64,000 nt of DNA from Hepsetus odoe. Lineage: Eukaryota > Chordata > Actinopteri > Characiformes > Hepsetidae. The notes under the pieces are model-generated. The model saw nothing but the letters and a program-made list of their open reading frames with translations. It ran no database searches and was not told where the DNA came from. The position numbers were made by a program, and so were the translations under genes. Positions 38,148-49,959 of this stretch are shown piece after piece (within the stretch, counting starts at the first letter, position 1; every line of letters begins with the position of its first letter). The DNA lies in contig CM029367.1 in NCBI GenBank assembly GCA_017165825.1, positions 26,062,506 through 26,126,505 on the forward strand, in the 5' to 3' direction.

Positions 38148-41100
38148 CAATATTATATAATACAAAAGCTTGTACACTCTGTTTTCAAGACAAAGAAAAA
38201 ACTATTCTATTTAATTAAGTGTGGTAAACTGATACAATCTTGTACTATAGATTACCAATGTCTGGGTCCTGGTTTGCTAGACGGTTTAGCATGGGATTCA
38301 AAGTTCCGATGAAAAGATAATGACGCAGCTGCATAACTGAAAGCCATACCAGATGCCAAAGAAAGAACCAGGAGAAAACACAGCTCTTAAAGCTGTTGTC
38401 TGGAGACAGAGAGAGCAAGACAGAGAGTGAGAGAGACAAAGAGATGATCTCAGATTTCAAATTCACCTTTTACATCAATCCTGCTTTTTTATCCAATACA
38501 ACAATAATCCTTACAATCTTACAGTACAGATTTAGTAGTCATAGGCCAATCACTGGGCATATTAGTTTAATATATATAAATTATATAAAACAAAGTATAT
38601 GGAATATAAATATATTGTAAATATATTTAACTAATTTATAAATCATCCACAGAGAATATGACCATGCAAATTTTTTACTCTAATACATCACCAATTTCTT
38701 GTGTATTTTTTCCTAGGATTATCAGCTGAGAATCATTTTATACAGCAACCCAGTCATGTCATTTAAATATTAGTGAAAACATATATTTCTTTCCTTTTTA
38801 AAAATGCATTTGCCTTCAGTGAGTGAAAGAGTGTTGAAATACCATTTCCGGTTGGCTCGTCCAGCTGAGCTGAGTTTTCGCTCTTTAATAGTTCGCTTTC
38901 TCTGTCTTGCTCAGTTTGGTCTGGCATGTTTTTCAGTTCTCGCTGTGCTTCATATTCTTCTACATTGTAGCTGTTTGATTTACCACAGCTTACCCTGTAC
39001 CATACAAAGAGGAAAATGTCAGAATCACTACAGAGAATCTTAATATTTATATGGGATTAAATGGCTTTAAGTTAAATCTTTTTACCCGTATTTGTAGTTC
39101 TCTGGGACTGGGTAGGGGATGTGTGATGTAGGCATGAGGAAGAGGGTCCGCAGAAGGTGGATGATATCGCAAGCAGAGAGGAAGAGGAAAGAGGTTCGAA
39201 GAGAGATCCCTTTCTCATGTAAAACCTTGATCAAAGCAAATCACGGAGGATTATGATGGAACAAATTGAATTTAAATGGGCATTCAGACCTAAAGTTAGC
39301 TTGGGACACCATTTGCCTTATTAGGCAGTATTCTGTAACACAGTACCCAGCATTACCCAGCAAGCATCATGAAAATGTGTCATATGACCCTTGCGAATAC
39401 TCCCATTGCAGTAAAAAAAATTCACTAATGTAAAGGCTAATGCTATATAGATATAGATATATATGGATAAGGATATATAGGCAGATATTTGTGCATCTAG
39501 CAATATTATTAGATAACATGCTTCCTTCGGCTATAGTCCACCCTGTGCAATATTTTTGTGTACCATGTCAAGTAGGTTTTTTTGATTTTCCATATCAGTA
39601 TAAGTGTGATTATGGTCTGGAATCCTATAAAATAAACTGCATTATCTGAATGTTGGTGTTTGCTGGAGATTGTTGGGTCGATGTGCCCCAGATGTAACAG
39701 TGGAATGCTTTTTAATTGGTGTAGTCCTTACTTTGATGATGAGGAAAACTATAGATGAAGAGTCAAAAGCCCCATTGTAAAGAGTGATGATAGTAGAGCG
39801 ATGAGTGCCAAACAGGTTCCCTATCTAGTGACATCAAAGAAAATATCAGTTAATTCCCAGAAGCAGGGCTCTAAAACAATAGGAAATGCAGAGCTATCAT
39901 ATGACAGTTTTTAGAGTTAGGTTTAAAAAACATAATTATCCACACAGATACAGTATGTATTGCATAGTATATAATACCTGTATGTTTGTAAGAAGAAACA
40001 TAATGCCCCCCGCAGTTATGCATGAAACAGCCGGGAAGAACAACAAGGAGAGAGCTGAACAAAGAGGAAATGAAATCACTTGATTAATCCAATGGAATAA
40101 TGAAGGCAAATCATTTTAAACAGTTTTGCTTTTTTTACCTTTGCAAGACAGGGCAATAATCAATGTCCCTGTGGTATAGAGGAATCTATGAAAAAATAAC
40201 ATTTATCACAGTTATTCTCAATAATTAAGCACTTTTGCAGTTCTTTTTGCTTGTTTTTTGTTTTGTTGTTGTCATGAATGAATGGCTTAATCATATGATG
40301 GAATATACATTTACATTTACATTTACGGCATTTAGCAGACGCTCTTATCCAGAGCGACTTCCACGTCCTAATTACAGGGACAGTCCCCCTGGAGCAACTC
40401 AGGGTTAAGGGTCTTGCTCAGGGACCCAGTGGTGGTAGTGCCAGAGGTGGGATTCAAACCTGGGACCTCTTGAGCCATAGGTCCAGAGGCAAGTATCCTA
40501 CCACTAGACCACCGCCACCCATAAATATATAAACCCTTTTCTAATGACCTTTTTCTTTAAATAACCTCCATGACAGTGATATCTCTGTGTGGTTAATTAA
40601 GGATGTCTAAGCTTCGTCACAACTGCATGCCTCTGAATTAAAGAAGCTCACATTGCTAGAAGTCTTGTAACCATTGTTCCAAGGTGATCAAAAAGGAATC
40701 CAGTTGGGAGAGTGAGAAAGTTATTCATGAAGGAAGCAACAGTGAAGATGAGAGAGAATTGCTGGTCTTGAGCGCTGCAGTCTGAGAAAAAAAGAAAAGA
40801 GAATAGAGAATTAATGAGTGAATTCAATCAGCTCAACATTATTATCTAGAGAAAACATGTATGTGTTTGTGTGACCATATTTAGCTCATTTTTGGGGTAT
40901 AACTTCCAATAATAATGAGCCCATTGCCACTGATTTATTTTCTGGTTCTTGAGCACAAAGTCAGAGTTGTATGTATATTTAATATATATCCAACCTCTAC
41001 TTTATATGCATCAGTCACTCCTACTGCAGACCACACCACTGCCACACTACACTCATACATATCCTGAACTACTTTCACATACTTCTGTGCCACTCCTGAC

Positions 41101-42070
41101 TTTGTCAAATAAAACCACAACTCTTCTCTAGGGAAACTGTAATATGCTTTCTCCAAGTCCACAAAGGTACAACGCATTCCTTCTGATCTTCTCTGTAGTT
41201 CTCCATGAGTTAAAGAGAAAAAAAGTAGAATGTGGTTTTGGTCACTTATATTCACTTTACTGGGTTGCAATAGCAACATCATCGATTAATTTTGCCAGGA
41301 ACAGGAGAGAAAGTATTCAAGATTTAACAGATATTTTTAACAAGAAGACAGTTTTATATAATAAAGAGGTCCCAGGTTCAAATCCCACCTCAAGCACTAC
41401 CATCATTGGGACCCTGAGCAAGGCCCTTAACCCTGAATTGCTCCAGGGGGACTGTCCCTGTAATTAGGACATGTAAGTCGCTCTGGATAAGAGTGTCTGC
41501 TAAATGCCATAAATGTAAATGTCAATGTAAATGTAATAGAAATGTAACTTATTTGTTTGGTTTGGATTACAAAACTATGTGTATAAGTAACATAATTCTG
41601 CTCTCCTTGTGTCTCTTAAATAGTATGTGAAGCATATACATTAGTGCAGCAAGTGTACAAAAGTAATTGCACCTCTTAAGACTAAGCCTTTTTATAAGAG
41701 TAGGAGAAGTATTTTTCATATGAACATTTGTATGAGTGTATTAATCAAAATGTGCTCTTGATAGAATGTTAATAAAATGTGATTTGTTTGACTGATTTCT
41801 CCTCTACTCCACTCTTCTGTTCTAGCCAACAATAATTGTGCATCCTGTATACAGCTTCTTTCTCATATAAAACCACTAGCCCCACATTCTGTCCAAATTA
41901 ATCCTGCCTAACATTTGCTCTCTCTCTGGCTCTCTCTTATGACTGGATTGCTAAGAAACGAATTTACTACTGTGTGTATATGTCTGCGTGTGCATGTGTA
42001 TGTCTGTGTAGGCATTGTGTATGTGTGCATGTGCGTGTGTGCGTGTGTTTGTGCATGCATGTGTGTGTGA

Positions 42071-42103
<33 letters not shown>

Positions 42104-42354
42104 AATTATTTGCATGCATGTTTGAGAGAAAAACACAAAGTCAGATGGAATACATACACACCTAGAGCTCCTGTGTGATTGCCTTCGGTCACAGTGACAC
42201 ACAGATCACTGAAGTATCCATCTGTCTTCAAGACAAACACAAGTGAAGCCCAACCAAACACAACCCCAGCAAAACACAGGCACTCCAGTAGGCCTGTAAC
42301 CAGAGTCAGTTTATACCGAACTCTCGTCCCAGATTCGCCACCGCATCCCAGCAT
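34268..42354 (-). CDS. slc43a3: Solute carrier family 43 member 3 (major facilitator transporter)
   Basis: Twelve coding exons in transcript order: 42354-42162, 40781-40652, 40185-40139, 40054-39978, 39824-39732, 39225-39086, 38988-38843, 38399-38256, 38062-37955, 36439-36253, 36156-36036 and 34369-34268 (TAG). They join in phase to 495 aa, against about 491 in human SLC43A3. Hallmarks are the first membrane helix LLECLCFAGVVFGW, GNLFGTHRSTIITLYNGAFD, a hydrophilic central loop, WHLVWLSVMQLRHYLFIGTLN, QYTNAFAFTQLCGILCAPWN, FILQVLNRSFLYGGNAAF and QHFGKLFGLVM. About twelve membrane helices are expected. Family members carry amino acids (43A1/A2) or, for 43A3, purine nucleobases across the plasma membrane; the substrate here is inferred from orthology. 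The exon 7 acceptor is GTAAG|CTGTGG because the upstream AG would give a stop. Confidence 0.93.
35408..35972 (+). repeat. Long imperfect (GTA)n/(GCA)n trinucleotide array in last slc43a3 intron
   Basis: About 565 bp of AGTAGTAGC-type triplets with GTA, GCA and ATA variants. It begins only about 60 bp downstream of the 36036 splice donor on the gene strand. It is open in several frames, giving artificial poly-Leu or poly-Val ORFs. Confidence 0.95.
37165..37353 (-). mobile_element. tRNA-derived SINE, family B, partial
   Basis: GAAAGCACCCAGGGAGCAGT, GGTACCTT and ACCCACAATCTTC match the family-B body, with a decayed left end. Confidence 0.65.
37527..37775 (+). mobile_element. tRNA-derived SINE, family B, with well-preserved pol III boxes
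   Basis: Head GGCAGTGGTGGCCTAGTGGT (box A) and GGTTCGATTCC (box B), then CTGAGCAAGGTACCGTCCCC and a tail ending GTTGTCACTTTCACTTT. Confidence 0.8.
38097..38145. repeat. (TA)n microsatellite in a 193-bp slc43a3 intron
   Basis: About 24 TA units fill a quarter of the intron between exons 38399-38256 and 38062-37955, about 35 bp before the acceptor on the gene strand. Confidence 0.95.
40306..40520 (-). mobile_element. tRNA-derived SINE, family A, near full length
   Basis: From CATTTACATTTACATTTACG to CCACTAGACCACCGCCACCC. On the minus strand this gives GGGTGGCGGTGGTCTAGTGG (box A) and GGTTTGAATCCC (box B). It is the best copy for defining the family in this window. Confidence 0.8.
40960..41225 (-). 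mobile_element. LINE reverse-transcriptase domain fragment
   Basis: The minus-strand product includes FVDLEKAYYSFPREELW, KSGVAQKYVKVVQDMYE and VGVTDAYKVEVG. These correspond to the RT core (FVDLEKAYD-type motif A) of RTE-like LINEs, the family seen at 18985. It lies in slc43a3 intron 1 and is truncated. Confidence 0.8.
41366..41525 (+). mobile_element. tRNA-derived SINE, family A
   Basis: Starts GGTCCCAGGTTCAAATCCCA (box B) and ends GCTAAATGCCATAAATGTAA. Confidence 0.75.
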
Positions 42355-42390
42355 CCCTGCTTCTCCAAATAACAGTTTGTGCTCCTTCTA

Positions 42391-42430
42391 GCTGAGGCAA
42401 AGTGTATATGTACTACAGGAGGCACTGCTC
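42391..42430 (-). other. Possible splice acceptor of slc43a3 5' UTR exon
   Basis: On the minus strand CTTTGCCTCAG at 42392-42402 precedes the short leader to the ATG at 42354. It could pair with a donor GTAAGTG at 44240. Confidence 0.35.
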
Positions 42431-44240
42431 CAACTCCTACTGAATGTGTGCCTTCTCCTTGTTCTGCGCTGTGTTTCTCCCACTCTCTCCGCTGCTAGTG
42501 TTTCACCATATGCTCCAGAGTGATAGTACAGGCAGAGATGACTGAGAGAGCACACCAGTAGAGCATGGACAAACAAGATAAAAACTGATCACTTCTTCAA
42601 GCCTCAGTACACTCTGTTTTCTTTACAGCAGCTCACCGGTGTCTCCTGGAATGGTATAGGACAAAAGTTTAGTAAATTTAAGTACCGGGGCCAGGAAGAA
42701 AAGACAATGAGCTAAGCATCACATGCTCAGTGTCCATGCAGCACGCATGATCTGTTTTAATTTTAGGTTTTTCACTTGTCTTCATTGTGCAACTTCAGGG
42801 AGAGATTCCACAAGAATCATGTTCCTCTTTTCATTCTTCACCTAGTTCCCCATTAAGAACTTAATATGTTCACAGTAGGGAAAAGAGCAAAATATACACA
42901 ATACACAATACAATAGTAACACAATACTTTGAAGACATTCCCATTATACATTATATGTATATTTATTTTTCAAAGATTTGATCAAGCAGAGTTATGGTTA
43001 AAAAAAACAAAAAACAAAATAGATTAAATTCAATGTTTCATATATGTACTACACTCAATCTAGTTAAAGACACATTAAAAGGTTGCTGAAAAAGGTGTTT
43101 TTTTTTTGCATGCTTATCTCATTTATAAAAGAAAGGTTTTATAAAAGTTTTTAAGAAAAATTGCAATTTTTCTACAGTACATGCTCATATAACCCTTTTC
43201 TCTGTGTTGTAAAAATAAGTGAAAGTGACTAATTGTCATTGTGAAACACAGCACGGCACACAGTGAACCACAAAAAAAATGCATTCACGGCATTTAATAC
43301 ATAACACACGGGCAGAAGGGGGGCAGAAGCTATGTCTAGCACCTATGGGGCAATGATGGAGACAGTACCTTGCTCAAGCATACTTCCGATCCTGAGGCTT
43401 AGTCCTTAACCACTAGACCACCCAGCAACAAAGAACCAATTTCACCAGGGGTGCTTCTAGCACAGTTTAGTAGTGCACTTACTCTCTTAATCTGGCAATT
43501 AACAGATGAGTTGTGTTTGAGCAGGGGAATCACTAATCTGTGTGTTGAGCTGGTAGGCCTGCATACATCACAACAATAATGCCAAATTTTTCACACTCAG
43601 GCTGAGATTGATGACCCAAAAACAACCATACATGAGCAGTTCAATTAGGGTGAAACGGCTGACCCAATAACACTCCTCTAAGAGCAGTTCTGTGGCCATA
43701 ACCTGACCCTTGATGAAGGACTGGCTGAAATTATGCAGCAGATGGGCTAGAGTCTCTAACCTCACACCAACGCTGTCTAATGTTTCCAATAAAGTGGACA
43801 CTGAATATATAAAGCAAAACTGTTCATGATACAGACAGTGCCTAAAAGAAGAGATCATCATATTATCAGAGGCAGTCGTTTCAGAAGTGATATAAAAAAA
43901 CAAGACTTTAGGAGAGTCAACCCACAGAGGCTGCACACATGCTCTCCCTGGTGAGCCCTAATCCAGATTACCATGTCTGTCTTCTGTAATCTCTCTGCTC
44001 ATCAGACTCGTCGATGAACAAACCGTAAAAGACAACACGACCAAATCTACGTGCTTCACTTCGTCTCTGGTACACGATGCATTTGAGAGGATGAATAAGA
44101 TCCCTTACTGCAATCATCAAATCCAGTGCTGCATCTACAGCCACACAGTTGCAGTGTTTAAAACTCACTCACATGCTGTCTGGATCTCAAAGCCTCCATC
44201 GTGCAGAGAACATGAGGAAATGTACAGTAAAAGCACTTAC
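42431..44240. other. Upstream region / first intron of slc43a3
   Basis: Contains a SINE (43217) and, at about 43560-43800, a moderately open minus-strand stretch that looks like dispersed repeat. No family could be assigned to the ORF at 44168-43968. Confidence 0.4.
43217..43428 (-). mobile_element. tRNA-derived SINE, family B
   Basis: AAGTGAAAGTGAC and TTGTCATTGTG at the left, with CTTAACCACTAGACCACCC (inverted box A) at the right. Confidence 0.7.
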
Positions 44241-44390
44241 AAATGCATCTCTGCATTTCAGGGTCAGACCCTCGTGCTGCTCGGGAGTCCCAGAGAACGC
44301 GCCGCAGACGCGCACGAGCAGGGAGCGCAAGCGCGCGCGCGTTCACGACTGGAGCCACTTCTGTTCAGCCTGTGTTAAAGTACTTCTCGG
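44241..44390 (-). promoter_or_regulatory. Small CpG-rich block, candidate slc43a3 first exon/promoter
   Basis: The run ACGCGCCGCAGACGCGCACG with CGCGCGCGCG near 44330 stands out from AT-rich DNA. On the minus strand the transcript would end at a perfect donor GTAAGTG (44240). This would suit a non-coding first exon of slc43a3 about 1.9 kb upstream of its ATG. Confidence 0.4.
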
Positions 44391-44859
44391 TTGTTGTTTT
44401 TTTATAAATCTGTGACTTTGTTTTTATTAAAGACGTGACTAATGCTGGATTACATCGAGGAGGATTTTTGAAAATGGGCACAAATCACAAAACCGTTTTC
44501 CTCTCATTTAAGGCTTATTTTATTCCGATTTGTTGCTGAAAGCAGGTGGTTTGCTCTGCTCTTTCTCTCAATTTCCACTTTCGAGCTTCAGCTGTGCATT
44601 TCACACCAGGAGGATCTGAAAAAGAGATGAACAGTGTCTAACAAACTGCAGCCTCTGCACAGATGCTGAGTGAAGCTCCTGCAGTTCTACAGGGAGCTTG
44701 GAGCTGCTGGATCATTCACTTCCAGTCACTTCTGCTCAAGGTGTTTCTATGAACTACTTTGACTTCTACTTGAGGCAGAGCTAGATGACTGAGGGCTGAA
44801 GGATCTAAGGATCTGCAACCTTTAAATAAAAGCCCATCCTTGTTAACATAAAAACCAAA

Positions 44860-44867
44860 TCATACAG

Positions 44868-44896
<29 letters not shown>
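44860..44896 (+). repeat. (CA)n microsatellite
   Basis: ACACAC run between AGACAC and AGATAG. Confidence 0.95.
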
Positions 44897-44898
<2 letters not shown>

Positions 44899-45589
44899 TA
44901 GTAATAATAATGTGTTCTAGTGACTAGTGCAGCAAGTGCACTCAGTATTAAAGTCCACACCTTGTTGACATAAGAAACATGCAGACCTAAAGTCCACAAA
45001 TTGTTGCCAACAACAAAATTCAGACCTGCTGTGCCTTTTATTATTGGCACCTCTTCTAAATTTGTAAAAAGGGTTCTAAAAAAGTCCATCTTCTGGTGAA
45101 GTTGGTGATGGCCAGTGAGGGGTAGAATAATCTGCTGCAGACTGAGAGGTAGCCTGTCTCTGTCCTTCTGTTTGAGCCTATGAGCGACACCCTTAATCCG
45201 AAGTAGCTGCAAGTAGCTCTCATTAGGCAATGTATGTCTCTCTGGAAAAAAGCACATGATAAATACTGTAAATGTAAATATGCAGAGGTGGAACAATATG
45301 TTAGTTCTGTTATAGGTCATTGAAACGATGCTTCATACCACCAAAAAAGTTATTAAATAAATTTTACATGCTTTAGCATGTAATAGAGTAAACAAAAAAG
45401 TATGACAAAAGGAAAATTGTTTTACAATGGATATTCTAAAATAGCCTGGACACATTTGTTGGTTCCCTTAAAATGATTATAAATCATTACACCTTAGTCT
45501 TGTTTCAAACTAATTATTTAACCTTGATTAGACTTCAGTCTCTTTATCAGCCATTCGGTCTGTTGCAAGGGAGAAAACGTCTTACTGTG

Positions 45590-45870
45590 TAGTTGGGCAT
45601 CAATGTGTGCACCACACTAAACATGGACAAGCGAAAACAAAAGAAAGAGTTGCCAGAAAAGATAAAAGATAGTCCAGTAGTCTGTGATGAATATTATTCA
45701 GACATCTAAGGTCCATAGTACTGTAGCAAACCTAAGGCATGACCCCAAGACAAAATACAACACTTTGTATTGATCAGAAAGATCACAAAGCTTGAGCAGA
45801 AGGACAGTAGAGGTGGTAGATAAACAGCCCAGGAACATCAAAAGGCATTCAGGCTGAACTCCAAAGTTAG
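45590..45870 (+). pseudogene. Tc1-like transposase N-terminal fragment
   Basis: Starts GTTGGGCATCAATGTGTGCA, then an ATG region reading MDKRKQKKELPEKIKD. This parallels the MDxRKRRREL start of fish Tc1-type transposases. Stops follow within a few dozen codons. Confidence 0.6.
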
Positions 45871-45899
45871 TGTGTATCACTGTCGCATTGAACCATTAA

Positions 45900-46370
45900 C
45901 TGTCTTTTACATTGTGTTCACAATTACTAGGCAAGTAAGTATTTTGACCATATCATCAACTCCAAGCTGTACAAACTTGAGTGCTAATTGGATTTATGCA
46001 TATCAGGAGATGTATGTATTTGTATAATGAGGAAGGGTGTAGCAAAGATCAACACCCATCAGGGGTGGGCAACTACCAAACTACCAGCCCTCCAGGACCG
46101 AAGTTGCCCACCCCTGCTCTAGTCGTGCTTCAGTCCTGGAGGGCTGGTGTCCTCCATCGTTTGGTAGTTGCCTTCTCAAACACACTCACTAAACATGACA
46201 ATGATCAGGTGAGCTGTACCAGGTGTGTTTAAGCAGGGAATTCGCTAAACTCTGCAGGACACCGGCTCTCCAGGACCAGAGTTGCCCACCCCTGCCCTAT
46301 ATCAAGGTGTACGTAATTATTAGGCAGCTTCTTTTCCTCAGGCTAAATGGGCCAATAGAGATATAACTGT
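45900..46370. mobile_element. Non-autonomous element (ATTAGGCA type), interrupted by another
   Basis: The left half ends GTGTAGCAAAGATCAACACC and the right half resumes CCTATATCAAGGTGTACG. Ends carry AATTACTAGGCAAGTAAG and AATTATTAGGCAGCTTC. It is split by the element at 46056-46297. Confidence 0.65.
46056..46297. mobile_element. hAT-type MITE, nested
   Basis: Terminal inverted repeats CAGGGGTGGGCAACT and GTTGCCCACCCCTG. The interior holds an additional inverted GGGCTGG / CCAGCCC pair. It has no ORF. Confidence 0.75.
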
Positions 46371-46679
46371 ATTTAAAAAAAGTATTTGAGAGGGACGCAG
46401 TGCTCTTGAAATTGTTTGTTGAAATGTTTATTTCTACATTTTGAGTTTCTTTAAAAGATGAAAATGAAGTGAGATGAGAAAAGGTTGCAAAATAATTCAG
46501 TAGACTGATTGCTGTAAAGGTACAAATCTAAAAACGCCAGAGTGGTATTTGGTAAAATGCACATTGAGAAACTGCAAAGTTTTTTGCGAGAGATAATGAG
46601 ACAAAAAAAATCTGTGAAAATCAACTCTGTGTTCACATCTTCATAACACTACATTATTACTGGTTCACTACATTACTTG

Positions 46680-47195
46680 TTTATTATTATTATATGTCCT
46701 TGATATATTATATTATATATATTACTATTATTGTTGATGTATATTATTATTATATTACTGTATTGTATATTATATTATTGTTGTTATTATTATTATTATT
46801 TATTATTTATTATTATTATTACATTTATTACTTTTTTTTTTTTTTTTATACTTTGTTACTTATATGTTTAATTCAGAACCTATTACCGTGTATATTTGTA
46901 TATTATACATTGTAAATATGTATATGTATATATTTATAGATATTTATATATATATATATATATATAGATAGATAATCTATTATTTATAATCTATTATTTA
47001 TTTATAGCTCCTCCGTTTTTCTTCGTTTTTCTTTTCTTTTTCTCCTCTACTGTTCTTGTTCCTGTTCCTCTTTCCTCTTTTTTTTCTTTTTTCTTCTGTA
47101 CACCTGTCTTTTATTTATAAGAGCCCTGTAACGCCCAAATTTCCCATTCGTGGGATAATAAAAGATTACTCTACTCTACTCTACATGGAGAAAGA
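46680..47195 (+). repeat. AT-rich (TTA)n tract followed by LINE-like 3' tail
   Basis: 46680-46990 is TTATTATTA and TATATA repeat. 47125-47195 reads AACGCCCAAATTTCCCATTC, GGGATAATAAAAG, then (ACTCT)n. This is the usual end of fish non-LTR elements that finish in a short tandem repeat. Confidence 0.6.
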
Positions 47196-47231
47196 AAGCT
47201 TTAAAAGAAATGAACAGCACACACACTGAGA

Positions 47232-47465
47232 GATGGAGAGGATTTGGCTTTGTTTTGGAGCTGCTTTGCTGCATCTGGACTGAGGGCCTTGAATATGTGC
47301 AAGGCACAAGGAAACTTAAAGCCTATCAGGGCATCCTGGAGTGAAACATATCACACAATGTCAGGAAGTCCAGCTTCTGTTCATTGGCCATTGATCCTCC
47401 AACAGGAAAGTGACTCAAGACACAGATCTAAAAGCACTCAAGAATGGCTGATAAAATAAAACATT
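47232..47465 (+). pseudogene. Tc1/mariner-type transposase fragment, decayed
   Basis: Frames combine to give WSCFAASG, EYVQGTRKL, YQGILE and LQQESDSRHRSKSTQEWL. These match the WGCFAASG and LQQDNDPKH blocks of fish Tc1-type transposases. The catalytic block is mutated and the frame is broken. Confidence 0.7.
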
Positions 47466-49860
47466 GGACTACACTGGGCAAAAATAGTGGCCTGTGGGTT
47501 GTTTCTGGGATCTACTTTTACTTCTACTTTTACTTCAGTTTTATTTTGTGGTAGGGAGGTGGGGAAGGGCGGGGTCAGAGGGATTCAGATTAGCCCACTC
47601 CCGATTTCCTCTATTTTTGCACGCCACATTAATGGTTTCAGAACCTCTTACAAAAACTAGCATGATAAAGAAAAAATTAGGAAATAAAGATTATGACATT
47701 CAATTATTGAAATAAAAAAGGTCTGCAACATCTACATCATGTATTTACAGTTACAGTTATTTGAAGGACAAAACCTTCATTAAAAAAAAGAGAAAAAAGG
47801 AGATCAATATTGAAAATTAGTCCATTTACCATTTGATTTAATATATTGTTTTTATAAAAAAATCATATAATCAACATGGCAGTTTGAGTGAAAAGTTGGA
47901 GAGGGGCCATGAATTTAAAAATGCACTACTGCTCCTGAAAAGAAAATATTCACGTTCCAGGAATTGTGATTCCATGTCAGTTACTTTGTACAAAAGACCA
48001 GGTTTCTTAGAGTCTTATCTTTTCCACTGAAGCACATGCTCAGACAACATCCAAGTAGATTTTGCTCTCTGTGGTTTGAAGCCATAAATCTGTGGATTTG
48101 TTCAAACATTATAAATGTGGCTGCACTGAAGGTGATCAGCATTGACATATTAAAAAGTCTGGTGAGAGCTTGAGAAAGACATCAAACACTAAAGAGGGGT
48201 TTTCCTTTCAAAGCATCTAATGCTGGTTAACCAGGTTTCTAAGGAGCTCTCTAAACACTGGAAACTGGATGATTAAGAGCAAGTATCTCCAATCAAACAA
48301 AACTAGAGTGAAAAGAAGAATATGTCGTTGTGGTCTCACAAAACAAGTAGAATTTTTAGCTTCTTTTTTTTTTTGAGTGGGCTACAACATACATGCATTT
48401 TACAGTAGATCACTCTTTAAAAAAATACATATTTACTGATGATTCCAAGTTTGAGATTTAAGTCAATAACAGAAGTGTTTGTGTAAGGAGAACACCAGGA
48501 GAGATATTCATTCCAAAGTACATGAAAACAACAGTGAAGCAAAATGTGAAGCATTCTAAACTCCTTGAAGTATTTATGTGGTCATACATATTGTGGCTTT
48601 TATTCAAAAGCTTCGTGTCAAATTTGATCTTGCCAGTAACCCTGCCACAAAATCTTAATCTTCAATTTCAGAGCCCACTTTACTTCCTCACGTTGTCACA
48701 TGAACACCACAATGTTTGGCTGCTAGTATGATGTTCTTGTTTTAGAAAACATCTACGATATATGTAACAAAACCCCTGACTTCTAAAGGTTTCACTTACA
48801 ACATATCAGTCAATAGAACATGGTTCCAAAAGACAGTGGGGTCATCAATGAGCATTTTGGCAAACATGAGACAAGTCAGTATGTTCCTCTTGGGTCGGTT
48901 GGGGTGGTGGTAGTCTAGTGGTGGGATACTTCACAGATTCAAATCCTACCTCCAGCACCATCATTCGGTTCCTGAGCAAAACCCCAAACCCCAAGTTGCT
49001 CCAGGGAGATTATGCCCAAAGTTAGGAAACGAAATTTGTTCTGGATAAAAGCGTCTGTTGAATGCTGTAAATGAGCAGAGGTTTAATTTTGCAACTCTCC
49101 CATTGATGGCGTTTTTGCTTAGCCTTTCTCTGATGATAAAATCTTGACACATTATCAGAGGTCTGCAGTTCCTTAGATGTTCACAAGAGTTCTTTTGTGA
49201 CTCCCTGGGTGATTCATAACTGCAATCTTGGCAAGATATTTTGTTAGTCAGCATTTTCTTTGGATTGGGGCATAGTGTGCTGCTGTTTTGAGACTTTCTG
49301 CCAACTTTATATGGTTGTCAATATTCTTTTAAAGTACAATAAGTCATGGAAGAAATGCCTGCTCACCCAAATACTGCACTCCTCTCTGGTCTCATTAACT
49401 AGTTAACTGTCTGCTCAAGCATTTTGAGTAAATGCACATCCACAAACTAAATGCTATGCCACTCTCATGAAATAACCTTTAAATATATAAATCCTTTAAA
49501 TATTATGTCTGCTAATGTTGTTTTGACCATATATTTGTTGGAATAATATGTGCCCATAAACAGAGCACTGCCCCTCTTCTTTAAATGTGCACAGCTTTAG
49601 GAAAGATCAGGGTACATTTCCATTTCCTGCTGAACGTGTATATCTGTGTATGCAACAAATAAAGAATCTTGAACCCAGAGGAGTGTGATTTAGAAGTGAA
49701 AGTGAAGTGAAAGGTATTTAATGATAATTATGCCAATTTTAATTAGAAAGTTAACCATAATTAATGGCAGTAAAAGATGGCCTATTTTGAGAGACAAATG
49801 GTAGAGCTGACAGTTTTATTTAACTTACTAACTGACCCAGTTACTGTGACTCACTGAAAG
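47466..49860. other. Intergenic, between slc43a3 and ctnnd1
   Basis: AT-rich, with one SINE at 48912. No exon, RNA gene or clear element is seen otherwise. Confidence 0.45.
48912..49075 (+). mobile_element. tRNA-derived SINE, family A
   Basis: GGTGGTAGTCTAGTGGTGGG (box A), ATTCAAATCC (box B) and the tail GATAAAAGCGTCTGTTGAAT. Confidence 0.7.
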
Positions 49861-49959
49861 TCTGAAGGGCAGCTGTTTCACATGCGCCACCTGTTCTCGA
49901 CCACGAGATGGCGCTCGTGATATTTGGGTGCAGCGCTGAGGAGCCTTTTGATGGGATTT

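Noticed and set aside
43568..44168. Possible small gene upstream of slc43a3
   Set aside because: Open stretches have no family resemblance, and part looks like a dispersed repeat with a CACTTTATTGGAAACATTAG motif.
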